Below are positions 14,556 through 22,960 of a stretch of 32,133 nt of DNA, piece by piece. Position 1 is the first letter of the stretch. Every line of letters begins with the position of its first letter. Source of the stretch: Brevinematales bacterium. Lineage in GTDB: Bacteria; Spirochaetota; Brevinematia; Brevinematales; GWF1-51-8. Location: assembly GCA_013177895.1 (NCBI GenBank), contig JABLXV010000043.1, positions 1 through 32,133 of the forward strand, given 5' to 3'. Below the pieces are notes generated by a model. That model had not been told where the DNA came from and made no database searches. It saw only the letters and a program-made list of their open reading frames with translations. The position numbers and the translations under genes were made by a program.

Positions 14556-17366
14556 ATGAATCTTTACGAGGTCAAGGAAAAACTGCTGGAATACCTGAAC
14601 GGTCTCGGATACCGCGATACCGATAAGGCGTACTACCTCATCCGGGAGCTTCTGGATAAAGCGCCGGATATTCCCGACGTGATTCAGACGCTGATCGAGG
14701 CGTGCGCGAACAGCTACTCCCCCGACGAGTGCCTCCTCAATATGTCCTCCTATATCGATAAGACCCTTTCCCCGTACTCGTTCCTCCGCGAACTGGCGGC
14801 CAACGACCCGCTGATGAAAGTGACGACGACCGTGTTCAGCGTCTCGCGGCATTTGTCCTCCATACTGATACGCGACACCTCGATCGTCTACTGGCTCTTC
14901 GAGGGCGGGTTCCTCTACGACTATTCCCCCGATGAATGGAAGGACGAACTGGGACGGATGGCGGAGTTATATAAGCGCGACGAACTTTTCGTGGACGCGC
15001 TGAATACTTTCAAATCGCGCCACACCCTGCTGATCGCGCTCCGCGAACTGTTCGGGAAGGACGAGATCAATACCACGGTACAGAAACTGTCGAAACTCTA
15101 CGATTTAATATTGGACGCGGTGTACGAATGGAACAAGCGGGAGTTCCCCGAATGCGCGCTGACTATCCTCAGCCTCGGGAAACTCGGGAGCGAGGAGGTC
15201 AACTTCAGTTCCGACCTCGACCTGATATTCGTATGCGGCGAGCGTTCCGAACGGGTGCAGGCGTTCGGACGGAAGATTATCGCCGACCTGACCCAGAACT
15301 CCCGCAACGGATACCTGTTCCGTATCGATATGCGCCTGCGCCCGGAGGGGGACAGTTCCCCGCTCGTGGTGACGCACGACTTTATGAAGGACTATATCGC
15401 GAACCGCGCGCGGACATGGGAACGCCAGGCGTATATTCGCGCGAGATACTCCGCGGGGGATAAAACTATCGGCGGCGCGGTGATGGAAACGGTCGACCGT
15501 TTCGTGTACCGTTCGACTATGACTATCGGAGATATCCAGTCGATCATCTTTATCAAGAACGAAATAGACGGCTCGGTCAGGGATAACCCGCTTGGGCATG
15601 TGAAAAAGGGGCGCGGCGGGATACGCGATATCGAGTTCATCGTGCAGGCATACCAGCTTCTCTACGGGAAGGCGATGCCCCGCCTGAAACGCTCCAATAT
15701 CTTTCACGCGCTCGAAACGCTCTATGTCACGAATATCCTCAATATGGACGTGTACGAGACACTGCGGAAGGCGTATATCCTCCTCCGCCGTATCGAGCAT
15801 TACCTCCAGCTCTACGAGAACCTTCAGGTATTCGAACTGCCGGACGACCCGCAGAAACTCGTGCTTCTCGCGCGGTTATTGGGATACAAGACGGCGGGCG
15901 AGTTCCGCTTCTTTTATACCGAGATGCGCGACGAGGTGCGGAATATTTTTACCGATACGTTCTCACGGGTGTTCGGGCACGGGGAGATCGCGCCTGTGAG
16001 CGAGATTATCCTCAACCCGGAGATCGAGGAGAATTACGCGCTCGGACTGATCGCGGACTACCGTTTCGAGGACCCCCGCAGCGTGCTGAACTATTTCAAG
16101 TATCTCGCGAATATGTCGCCGCGCATCCGTACCGCCCTGTCCCTCGCGCTGAACAATATCCTGCAGGGCGTGAAGGATCACCCGTTCCCCGATAAGAAGG
16201 TATTCAACCTGTTCTCGGTCATCCAGAGCTACGGCGCGGTCTCGACCTTCCTCAACCTGATCCGTTTCGACCCCCAGTTCCGCCTGATTCTGCTGGACGC
16301 CGTGGCGGAGAGCGACTATCTGACAGGGATACTCGGCGAATTCCCCGGCATCCTCGACCTGTTTATCGACCCGGAGGCTCTCGAGACCACCGAGGACCTC
16401 CCGACGGCATACGGGTGGATGATGGAGACGTACTCGGGGGACGTCCAACGCGCGCTGTACCATCTCAAGGCGGAGGTGTTTTTCCGCACGGTTATCCGCG
16501 GGTTTGGGCGCGCGCTCAACTCCGGCGAGACCGGGGAGATACTGACCGGCGCGGCGGAGTTTATTATCGGGAAGGCCTGCGCGCATCTTGGCGGGGATAA
16601 GTTCGCGAACCAGTCGATTATCGGGGTGGGGCGTCTGGGCAGCCGTGAGATCGCGGCGGGCTCGGACGCCGACGTGTTCTTCGTCTATCACGACGCGCCG
16701 GGGAACAGCGGCATTTACAGCGATTTTGTCCCGGAGTTGATGACCTTTCTCGAGAAAATCATCCCGATGGATGCGCGCCTGCGGCCCTACGGGCGGAATT
16801 CCGCGATCACGATTGACGAGGGGAGTTTCTACGAGTACCTGCGCACGAAGGGGGAATTCTGGGAGAAGGCCGCGTATGTGAAGGCCCGCCCGGTGGTGTT
16901 TCCCGGCGAAGGGGCGAAGGAACGGCTGAGCGCGGGGATGCGGGAGTTCGTGCTCTCCGGGAACATGAAAAACGATAAAAAAGAAATAGCCGCCCTGCGC
17001 GGGAAAATCCATAGCGCCTACACGAAGCCCGGAATGTTCAACCTCAAGAAAGACCCCGGGGGCTTGTTGGACGTCGATTTCGCGGTATTTATGGAGCTTC
17101 GGAAACGAGGTTTACGGGAATTCGATAACTCCACCGCGCGGAACCTCGAACTCCTCGGGATGGACGATGTTTCCGAAACGTACCGTTTTTACCGGGATAT
17201 GGAGAATGTCCTGCGGATGAGCGGGACGGGCGATGGGAGCGCGGTCGATTTTTCGGACGCGCGTATGTGCGGGAAAATCGCCGCGCGGCTGGGATTCGGC
17301 GATACCGGCGAATGGAAGAAGCGGCTGGATGAGCGGATAAGCGGTGTTTTATCATTGGTGCAATAG
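14556..17366 (+). CDS. glnE: Bifunctional glutamine synthetase adenylyltransferase/deadenylase
   Basis: Controls nitrogen assimilation by attaching AMP to, and removing it from, glutamine synthetase, normally under PII control. 936 residues, close to the E. coli enzyme (946). Two nucleotidyltransferase domains are visible: the N-terminal one with LGKLGSEEVNFSSDLDLIFV (207-226), RLRPEGDSSPLV and GRGGIRDIEFIVQ, and the C-terminal one with GVGRLGSREIAAGSDADVF (about 689-707), DARLRPYGRN and DVDFAVF. The second copy has RLGSREIAAGSDAD, so the catalytic acidic pair is kept. ATG 14556 is chosen because GAGGAAGG precedes it; a TTG five codons upstream lies before that site. The gene stands alone between element 2 and glgA. 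GlnE is best known from Proteobacteria and Actinobacteria, so its presence here is noteworthy. Confidence 0.92.
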   Translation: MNLYEVKEKLLEYLNGLGYRDTDKAYYLIRELLDKAPDIPDVIQTLIEACANSYSPDECLLNMSSYIDKTLSPYSFLRELAANDPLMKVTTTVFSVSRHLSSILIRDTSIVYWLFEGGFLYDYSPDEWKDELGRMAELYKRDELFVDALNTFKSRHTLLIALRELFGKDEINTTVQKLSKLYDLILDAVYEWNKREFPECALTILSLGKLGSEEVNFSSDLDLIFVCGERSERVQAFGRKIIADLTQNSRNGYLFRIDMRLRPEGDSSPLVVTHDFMKDYIANRARTWERQAYIRARYSAGDKTIGGAVMETVDRFVYRSTMTIGDIQSIIFIKNEIDGSVRDNPLGHVKKGRGGIRDIEFIVQAYQLLYGKAMPRLKRSNIFHALETLYVTNILNMDVYETLRKAYILLRRIEHYLQLYENLQVFELPDDPQKLVLLARLLGYKTAGEFRFFYTEMRDEVRNIFTDTFSRVFGHGEIAPVSEIILNPEIEENYALGLIADYRFEDPRSVLNYFKYLANMSPRIRTALSLALNNILQGVKDHPFPDKKVFNLFSVIQSYGAVSTFLNLIRFDPQFRLILLDAVAESDYLTGILGEFPGILDLFIDPEALETTEDLPTAYGWMMETYSGDVQRALYHLKAEVFFRTVIRGFGRALNSGETGEILTGAAEFIIGKACAHLGGDKFANQSIIGVGRLGSREIAAGSDADVFFVYHDAPGNSGIYSDFVPELMTFLEKIIPMDARLRPYGRNSAITIDEGSFYEYLRTKGEFWEKAAYVKARPVVFPGEGAKERLSAGMREFVLSGNMKNDKKEIAALRGKIHSAYTKPGMFNLKKDPGGLLDVDFAVFMELRKRGLREFDNSTARNLELLGMDDVSETYRFYRDMENVLRMSGTGDGSAVDFSDARMCGKIAARLGFGDTGEWKKRLDERISGVLSLVQ

Positions 17367-17423
17367 AATCGGGTGTTTTTACGCGGCGCGAAAGAAAGAA
17401 ATAATTTATTTTCCGCGGAATGC

Positions 17424-17452
17424 TTGAAATTTTAATGGATACGCTTTAATCT
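17424..17452 (+). promoter_or_regulatory. Predicted sigma70 promoter of glgA
   Basis: TTGAAA (17424-17429), a 17-base spacer and TAATCT (17447-17452) in the short AT-rich gap after glnE. Transcription would begin near 17459, with the GGAGGG ribosome-binding site at 17471-17476. The -10 hexamer is only moderate, so the call is tentative. Confidence 0.45.
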
Positions 17453-17480
17453 ATAGGTGGTGGGGTTTCTGGAGGGAACG

Positions 17481-18962
17481 ATGGCGAAAAATAAAATCAA
17501 AGTATTACTGGTTGCGAGCGAGGCGGTTCCTTTCGCGAAAGTCGGCGGTTTGGCCGATGTGGTCGGCGCTCAGGGTAAAATCATGCAGGAACAGGGCATC
17601 GATGTCCGTGTCGTGATACCCAAGTACCGGGTGGTCGGCGAGAATATCGAAAAGCTCGGACTGAAGGTCAAGCATAACTTCGATTTTACCATCACCATCG
17701 ATACGCGCGAGGAAAAGGGCTGTGTGGAAGAGGTCGAGTACGCAGGGGTCACCTACTACCTGATCGACCGTCCCGAGTATTTCTGGCGCGACGGGATTTA
17801 CAACGACACCCAGAGCAAGCAGGATTATCCCGATAATTTACGCCGTTTCATCTTCTTCAGCCGCGCCGTGATCGAGTGCGCTAAGGGAGTGGGATTCCAG
17901 CCCGATATTATCCATGCCCATGACTGGCAGACCGGGCTGATCCCCGTCTATCTCCGCACCGACTATAAGGCCGATTCCTTCTATCGCCTGACGAAGTGCA
18001 TCTTCACCATACATAACCTCGCCTATCAGGGGATTTTCCCTGTCGAGATGTTCACGTTGACCGGGCTGGACTGGAAGTACTTCACTATCCACGGGCTCGA
18101 GTATTACGGGCACCTCAACCTGATGAAGGGCGGTATCGTTTATTCCGATATCACCACTACTGTCAGCGAGACCTACGCCAAGGAGATTCAGTCGCCGGAG
18201 TTCGGTAACGGGCTCGAAGGGGTCATGTCCGATAAGGCGATGTACGGGAACCTTTTCGGCATATTCAACGGGGTCGACTATACGGAATGGCACCCGTCGA
18301 TCGATACGTATCTCAAGGAACATTACGCGATCAACTACGATATCAGCACACTCGATAAGAAGCAGCAGATCAAGCTGAAATATCTCGCGGAGAACGGGAT
18401 CAAGAAGCCCGATGCGACGAAACCCCTGATCGGGATCATTTCGCGGTTGGTGGATCAGAAGGGATGGGACATCATTCTCGAGATAATCGACCAGCTTTTC
18501 AAGGAAGATATCTATTTCACGGTTCTGGGAACCGGAAAGTACGAGTACGAGAACCGTCTGAAAGCGGTCAAGAACAGCTATCCCGATAAGATGATTATCG
18601 ATATCGGGTTCGATATACCGAAATCCCATTACATCGAGGCGGCGGCCGACATCTACCTGATGCCCTCGCGTTTCGAGCCGTGCGGGCTCAATCAGCTCTA
18701 CAGTCTTTCCTACGGTACGATTCCCGTGGTACGGAATACGGGCGGATTGGCGGATACGGTTAAGGACGGTAAGACGGGCTTCGTATTCAAGAACTACAAC
18801 CCCGAGGAACTGATGCTGGCGTTGAAAAAAGCGATCGACCTGTTCAGGAGTTCTCCCGATAAGTGGCGGAAGCTCATGGAAAACGCCATGAAAGAGGACT
18901 GGTCGTGGAAGAAGGCCGTCCAGAGCTATAACGGTATCTACGACAAATTGATGCAGAAATAA
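17481..18962 (+). CDS. glgA: Glycogen synthase (ADP-glucose, GT5 family)
   Basis: Transfers glucose from ADP-glucose to the growing alpha-1,4-glucan in glycogen synthesis. 493 residues, normal for bacterial GlgA. The N-terminal KVGGLADVVG block (K20-x-G-G) binds ADP-glucose; HAHDWQTGLIP, the TIHNLAYQGIFP segment and the C-terminal EPCGLNQLYSLSYGTIPVVRNTGGLADTV motif are diagnostic of the GT5 family with GT-B fold. ATG 17481 is preferred over a GTG 8 codons upstream because GGAGGG lies directly ahead of it. No other glycogen gene (glgB, glgC, glgP) is in the window, so the gene stands apart from a glycogen operon. A convergent gene of unknown function follows after about 410 bp. Confidence 0.94.
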   Translation: MAKNKIKVLLVASEAVPFAKVGGLADVVGAQGKIMQEQGIDVRVVIPKYRVVGENIEKLGLKVKHNFDFTITIDTREEKGCVEEVEYAGVTYYLIDRPEYFWRDGIYNDTQSKQDYPDNLRRFIFFSRAVIECAKGVGFQPDIIHAHDWQTGLIPVYLRTDYKADSFYRLTKCIFTIHNLAYQGIFPVEMFTLTGLDWKYFTIHGLEYYGHLNLMKGGIVYSDITTTVSETYAKEIQSPEFGNGLEGVMSDKAMYGNLFGIFNGVDYTEWHPSIDTYLKEHYAINYDISTLDKKQQIKLKYLAENGIKKPDATKPLIGIISRLVDQKGWDIILEIIDQLFKEDIYFTVLGTGKYEYENRLKAVKNSYPDKMIIDIGFDIPKSHYIEAAADIYLMPSRFEPCGLNQLYSLSYGTIPVVRNTGGLADTVKDGKTGFVFKNYNPEELMLALKKAIDLFRSSPDKWRKLMENAMKEDWSWKKAVQSYNGIYDKLMQK

Positions 18963-19001
18963 CCCCGGGTAGAGTTCCATCCCGTTCATGCAAATAATCC
19001 G

Positions 19002-19094
19002 CTTCGACAGGCTCAGCGTGACAGTAACCTTGATCTGATCGGAATGCGTCGATTGCCGCGCTATAAAACTGATTTAAACGCGGTAGAAGCAATC
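19002..19094. repeat. Intergenic repeat fragments after glgA
   Basis: In the gap 18963-19374 between the convergent glgA and tail-anchored-protein genes. CTTCGACAGGCTCAGCGTGA at 19002-19021 has an inverted relative at 22813-22832. A stem GATTGC/GCAATC (19051-19056/19089-19094) encloses CCGCG/CGCGG (19056-19060/19079-19083). I see no gene here. The remaining bases up to 19374 hold hairpin copy B and AT-rich sequence without further recognisable structure. Confidence 0.55.
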
Positions 19095-19171
19095 CATATC
19101 AAATAAGGGCGGTTCCAAAAACTATTGATATTTATAGCAATAGTATTTATAATTCTTAATAAACACGCCCA

Positions 19172-19241
19172 ATGGTCGCTTCCTTGTCCTCTTTTCCTTA
19201 GGCACCTTAATGGTGAAAAGAGGATTATTAGAAGTGACCAT
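19172..19241. repeat. Small nested hairpin repeat, copy B
   Basis: ATGGTCGCTTC (19172-19182) pairs with GAAGTGACCAT (19231-19241), ten pairs plus one G-T. The inner stem CCTCTTTTC/GAAAAGAGG (19188-19196/19215-19223) is perfect, and an innermost CACC/GGTG closes the loop. The outer stem matches copy A at 13728-13776 in reverse orientation. It lies between two convergent genes, so it may stop transcription from both sides, although there is no clear T-tract. Confidence 0.75.
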
Positions 19242-19374
19242 AATAAACAAACAATATCCGCTCGTCTTTAAATTACCGGCAAGAAGTGCAGTTTATCATC
19301 ACGCGATAATAATTCGCTAATTATAGATTCGTCATTTACCGGGATATTTCGTTCGCGGGTAATGAAAGAAATAT

Positions 19375-20412
19375 TTACGAGAATAGGATAATCAGGATAA
19401 TCAGCACCAGAAGCGCAAATCCGCCTATCGCGAGGAACAGGACGAGATTGGGCTCTTTCTTGACCTTGGCGTCCTGCGGATTCATCATACCGGTATCCAT
19501 AGCAGTCGCGGCCATCTGGTTCTGGAGATTCATCAGTTCCATTTTATCGGTTTTCGGCTTACGGGTGTCGCGCGCCGGATCGTATTTCTTAACCTTGAGG
19601 TTATCTTCCTGGATAGATTTTCCGTACACGCCGGGCCCGATATTAACCATGAGGGTATAGAGCTTTCCCTCGGTGGTGACCTTTACAACAGTCGCGGGAA
19701 TAGGGATTACCTGGTGGTCGCGGCTGGCGTCGAGAAGGTCGATAAAATACTGGCCGCGGCTGGTTTCTTCGCTGATCTTCACGAGTATTTTTTCGCCCTC
19801 GGTGAGCTCGAGCAGGGAAATCCCGTTAATAGGCGCGAGCACGAGGGAGACGTCGAGAACAACAGCGGAATCGCCGAGATTGAGGTTATCCTGCTCAACC
19901 GGCGCGGTCTGTATCCCTTCGACCCCGCCTGTCTGCCCTGCGGTGCTCTGGCGGGCGCGTTTAACTTCTTCCATCTCGGCGGAATTGATGGTCTCCACGC
20001 CGATCTCGATCTTGATATTCTTATCGCCGGTGGGGCGCATCAGGTATTCTTCGATTATAGCGCTGGCTTTATTCAGTTGGGATTTTTTAATGGAGTGCCA
20101 GATATCGATACCGCGGCCCGTGCCCGGTTCGAACAAATCCTCGAACGTCGCCTGGATGTCATGCGTCAGGTTGGTAGCGAACTCGCCCTTCCATTTCATC
20201 TTGGCGATCAGGTCTTCCATCTCGTTCCACGGCATATTGATACTGTTCTCATATACGGTGCTGAAATGGGATGCGATGATATCGTAACGGTCGACATTTT
20301 TCGTGACATTATCCATTAGTATAATGAACAGTCCGAAAGAACTGGACGCCGGCGCTTTAAAACGGCCTTTGATAATCGTAAATGTCGCGTCGGTTTTGAA
20401 ATCCACTTCCAT
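19375..20412 (-). CDS. Tail-anchored membrane protein of unknown function
   Basis: A 345-residue protein I do not recognise. It has no signal peptide; the only membrane segment is the last 25 residues (after KKEPN, a strongly hydrophobic Leu/Ile-rich helix ending at the C-terminus), so it should be inserted post-translationally with its bulk in the cytoplasm. The N-terminal 150 residues look like a mixed alpha/beta domain. A Gln/Gly/Thr-rich linker (about 157-180) leads to a second, beta-rich part (about 185-275) and then a Lys-rich stretch. I choose ATG 20412 over ATG 20418: AGAGAGG ends immediately before the latter and is 6 bases from the former. A plausible promoter lies at 20468-20496. 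It is divergent from the lipoprotein exporter operon, which may share regulation. No function is proposed. Confidence 0.75.
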   Translation of the reverse strand: MEVDFKTDATFTIIKGRFKAPASSSFGLFIILMDNVTKNVDRYDIIASHFSTVYENSINMPWNEMEDLIAKMKWKGEFATNLTHDIQATFEDLFEPGTGRGIDIWHSIKKSQLNKASAIIEEYLMRPTGDKNIKIEIGVETINSAEMEEVKRARQSTAGQTGGVEGIQTAPVEQDNLNLGDSAVVLDVSLVLAPINGISLLELTEGEKILVKISEETSRGQYFIDLLDASRDHQVIPIPATVVKVTTEGKLYTLMVNIGPGVYGKSIQEDNLKVKKYDPARDTRKPKTDKMELMNLQNQMAATAMDTGMMNPQDAKVKKEPNLVLFLAIGGFALLVLIILIILFS

Positions 20413-20467
20413 GGGCATCCTCTCTTCATCGGAGCAGTTTAATTATCGGGGGACATATCCCTTTAGT

Positions 20468-20496
20468 ATTTTAACTTTAAAATCGAACCTTTACAA
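20468..20496 (-). promoter_or_regulatory. Predicted promoter of the tail-anchored protein gene
   Basis: On the minus strand TTGTAA (20496-20491), a 17-base spacer and TAAAAT (20473-20468). It precedes the start at 20412 by about 55 bases and lies back to back with the promoter of the Lol-type exporter. Confidence 0.45.
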
Positions 20497-20533
20497 CTTT
20501 TTCCCGGCTTTTTTGATGCAATAACCAGTTTTT

Positions 20534-20562
20534 TTTACTTAATTGCCGTCTTATTCTATAAT
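20534..20562 (+). promoter_or_regulatory. Predicted promoter of the Lol-type exporter operon
   Basis: TTTACT (20534-20539), a 17-base spacer and a perfect TATAAT (20557-20562). Transcription would start near 20569. AAAGGA at 20599-20604 is the ribosome-binding site for the permease ATG at 20613. Confidence 0.55.
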
Positions 20563-20612
20563 AATAAACTTTCAGTTATTGTTAATATCGGAATGCAAAA
20601 AGGACTTCTTAA

Positions 20613-21893
20613 ATGAATATCATTCTTTATCTTGCCGCAAAGTATTTAAAATTCAAGGCCAGCGACCGGGGCATCTCCCGAATCGCGACTATCGCGTTTC
20701 TCACGGTGATGTTCAGCAGTACCGCGTCGGTGGTCATCCTTTCCGGGGCGAACGGATTCCATTCGAGCTTCAAGGAAAAACTGATGTCCCGCGACGCGCA
20801 TATTACGATCCTCGGCTCGGATAACGGCATCCCCGACTACCGGAAGTATATCGACCAGATATCGCAGATAGACGGCGTCGAACGGGTGATTCCCTATTTC
20901 GATATACAGGGCCTATTGAAGGGCTCCCTCCGCGACTGGGGCTCGTTTGTCAAGGCTATCCCGGCGGACTATTACGCGAAGGACGATGGTTTCAAGAAAA
21001 GTTTCTATATCGAGCAGGGAAGTTTCGACCTCTATAATCCTCACTCGATCGTGCTGGGGAATAACCTCGCGCGCAATATCGGCGCGATGGTGGGAGATTA
21101 TGTCTATCTCATCCTGTTCAGCGACGCGCTGCCGGTGAAGTATAAATTCAAGGTTACGGGGATATTTACCGCCGGGTACCAGGATTACGACTCCTCGCTG
21201 TCGTTCATATCGGTCGAGGAGGCGCAGGCGATCATGGGTATGCCCGATACGGTGTACGGGCTCGCGGTAAAGGTCAAAGACCCCTACGAAGTCGAGAAGT
21301 ATATCGCGCCGATCTCCGAGGTCTGCCCGTTCACGAAGTGGACATGGAAGGCGCTGAACCGGAATAATCTGGTCGCCCTCGATAATGAAAAACTCCTGAT
21401 GGAGATTATCCTGTTCTTCTTCTTCGCGGTGGTCTTCTTTAATATCCTGTCGACCATGATCGCGATGGTGCTGGATAAAAAAGAGGAGATAGGCATACTC
21501 AAGGCGATGGGGCTGAAGCCCGGCGATGCGATGCATGTGTTCCTGTTCGACGGATTCTTTATCGGGGTGTTCGGCAGTTTCCTCGGGATACTGCTCGGCA
21601 TGATTATCACGATCGGGCTGAACGATATCCTGCACGCGATCGAGTATATCGTCGATTTCGTCAATCTGGGGGCATATTATATCGCGATGCTGTTTAGCCC
21701 GGTGCCGTATCCCGCGCATTTTGAATTCTTCAATAGTACGGTATATTATATATCGGGTTTCCCGATCAAGACCGAGTTCAGCGATCTGGTATTTACCATG
21801 CTTCTCGGTGTGACAATCAGCACGCTCGCGGTCGTATTCCCGGCGTGGAAGGCGGGAAAGATGCGGCCTGTGGAGGTACTTCGGAATGACTGA
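20613..21893 (+). CDS. lolE: Lipoprotein-releasing ABC transporter permease (LolC/LolE family)
   Basis: Inner-membrane permease that extracts lipoproteins destined for the outer membrane and passes them to a periplasmic carrier. 426 residues with the MacB/FtsX fold: an N-terminal membrane helix (about 20-45) after the typical AAKYLKFKASDRGISRIATIA start, a large periplasmic domain (about 50-260), then three helices (about 265-295, 310-345, 385-410). KKEEIGILKAMGLKPGDAMHVFLFDG is the conserved cytoplasmic motif after the second helix. The start has AAAGGA and an upstream promoter. It overlaps the ATPase gene by 8 bp. Only one permease is present, so it probably works as a homodimer or as a merged LolC/LolE form. 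LolC versus LolE cannot be distinguished. Confidence 0.85.
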   Translation: MNIILYLAAKYLKFKASDRGISRIATIAFLTVMFSSTASVVILSGANGFHSSFKEKLMSRDAHITILGSDNGIPDYRKYIDQISQIDGVERVIPYFDIQGLLKGSLRDWGSFVKAIPADYYAKDDGFKKSFYIEQGSFDLYNPHSIVLGNNLARNIGAMVGDYVYLILFSDALPVKYKFKVTGIFTAGYQDYDSSLSFISVEEAQAIMGMPDTVYGLAVKVKDPYEVEKYIAPISEVCPFTKWTWKALNRNNLVALDNEKLLMEIILFFFFAVVFFNILSTMIAMVLDKKEEIGILKAMGLKPGDAMHVFLFDGFFIGVFGSFLGILLGMIITIGLNDILHAIEYIVDFVNLGAYYIAMLFSPVPYPAHFEFFNSTVYYISGFPIKTEFSDLVFTMLLGVTISTLAVVFPAWKAGKMRPVEVLRND

Positions 21894-22551
21894 CGATATT
21901 TTGATCCGCGCGGCGGAGATCAGTAAGACATACAAGACGATGGTCGACGAGGTCATGGTATTCGAGAAACAGAGTATCGAGATCGGGCGCGGCACCGCGG
22001 TGGCGATTATCGGGGAGAGCGGGCGCGGGAAGACCACGCTCCTCAATATCCTGAGCGGCCTCGATAACCCGTCGGAGGGTTCCATCCTGTTCGATAACCA
22101 GCGTATCGACGCGATGGACGAACGCGACCTCGCGGTATTCCGTAATAAGAACGTCGGGTTTATATTCCAGCACCATTACCTCCTGCAGGATTTCCATGCG
22201 CTCGACAATATCCTGCTCCCGCTGCGTATCGCGGGGGTGAAGCTGGACAGCGCCCGGCTTGAGAAAGTATGGGAGATGCTCGAAAAGATCGGCCTCAAGG
22301 ATCGCGCGTATCATTTCCCTGACCAGTTGTCCGGCGGTGAACGCCAGCGAATCGCGATCGCGAGAGCGCTTGCCAATGATCCGTTGGTGGTATTCGCCGA
22401 CGAACCTACCGGCAGTCTCGACCGCCGGAACGCGAGCGCGGTGGAGGACCTTCTCTGGCGCTTGAAGCTCGATTTTAACAAGACATTCGTGATCGCCACA
22501 CATAACCCGGATATCGCGCATAAATGCGACCAAGTGGTCGAACTGAAATAG
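21886..22551 (+). CDS. lolD: Lipoprotein-releasing ABC transporter ATPase (LolD family)
   Basis: A 221-residue ABC ATPase that powers the permease encoded just upstream, with which it overlaps by 8 bp. Walker A is GESGRGKTT (43-51), the Q-loop region is FIFQHHYLLQDFHALDNILLP, the signature is LSGGERQRIAIARAL, Walker B is VVFADEPTGSLD, and the switch histidine is in IATHNPD. The closest groups are LolD and MacB ATPases; pairing with a LolE-like permease supports LolD. GGAGGT lies nine bases before the ATG. It is the last gene of the operon; a 7-bp hairpin follows the stop (from 22549), without a T-tract, and then a repeat-rich gap. Confidence 0.88.
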   Translation: MTDDILIRAAEISKTYKTMVDEVMVFEKQSIEIGRGTAVAIIGESGRGKTTLLNILSGLDNPSEGSILFDNQRIDAMDERDLAVFRNKNVGFIFQHHYLLQDFHALDNILLPLRIAGVKLDSARLEKVWEMLEKIGLKDRAYHFPDQLSGGERQRIAIARALANDPLVVFADEPTGSLDRRNASAVEDLLWRLKLDFNKTFVIATHNPDIAHKCDQVVELK

Positions 22552-22553
22552 TG

Positions 22554-22832
22554 TGCTGCGCACGCTAATCCCGATATGAAAAAAACTACCGGTATCGGCA
22601 GTCATCCCGTGATGCCGAAGTGTCCCTCGACATCCCGCTAGGATGCGGGACAAGCGCTTGGGATGACGGGTCGTATGTCATTGCGAGATACGAAGTATCG
22701 AAGCAATCGATAGATGGAATAGACCGGACTGCATAGGGTTCCCTCGCGGTGACATCCCTCGACTGGCTCGGGATGACTGAGGGGGAGCACTCGGGATGAC
22801 GTGGTGCATATGTCACACTGAGCTTGTCGAAG
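22554..22832. repeat. Mosaic of dispersed repeats in the lolD-ilvE gap
   Basis: The 409-bp gap 22552-22960 has no gene. It contains TGCTGCGCACGCTAA (22554-22568), identical to 14072-14086 inside element 2; a CCCGC/GCGGG hairpin near 22633-22650 with ATGCGGGACAAGCG, also found at the left end of element 2; a palindromic unit at 22676-22754 that begins TGTCATTGCGAG and ends CTCGCGGTGACA; and TCACACTGAGCTTGTCGAAG (22813-22832), the inverse of the 19002 copy. Short ORFs here are translations of the repeats. The part from 22833 to 22960 holds the ilvE leader and nothing else I can identify. Confidence 0.65.
22676..22754. repeat. TGTCATTGCGAG palindromic element, copy 1
   Basis: Outer ends TGTCATTGCGAG and CTCGCGGTGACA are inverted copies. 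Inside is GAAGCAATC followed by a GACCGGACTGC arm. A second copy with the same layout is at 31258-31362. Similar 'CATTGCGAG...GAAGCAATC' units are, from memory, common as intergenic repeats in several unrelated phyla. Confidence 0.6.
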
Positions 22833-22960
22833 TGTGAGCGCTTGCCCCGCGCGCAGTGCGGGGTATCGAAGTGTGGCATGTCGAAATGTGAAATTATTAT
22901 GCCAATGGCGCAATCGATAAATAAACATGAATTTATTATTCGTTTTAATAGGAGTTGTTT

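Noticed and set aside
14520-17355. Long minus-strand reading frames (up to 349 codons) opposite glnE
   Set aside because: Shadow frames caused by GC-rich codon usage; they lack motifs, while the plus strand encodes both GlnE domains.
22549-22568. Intrinsic terminator after lolD
   Set aside because: A 7-bp hairpin is present but no T-tract follows, and part of the sequence is a dispersed repeat word.
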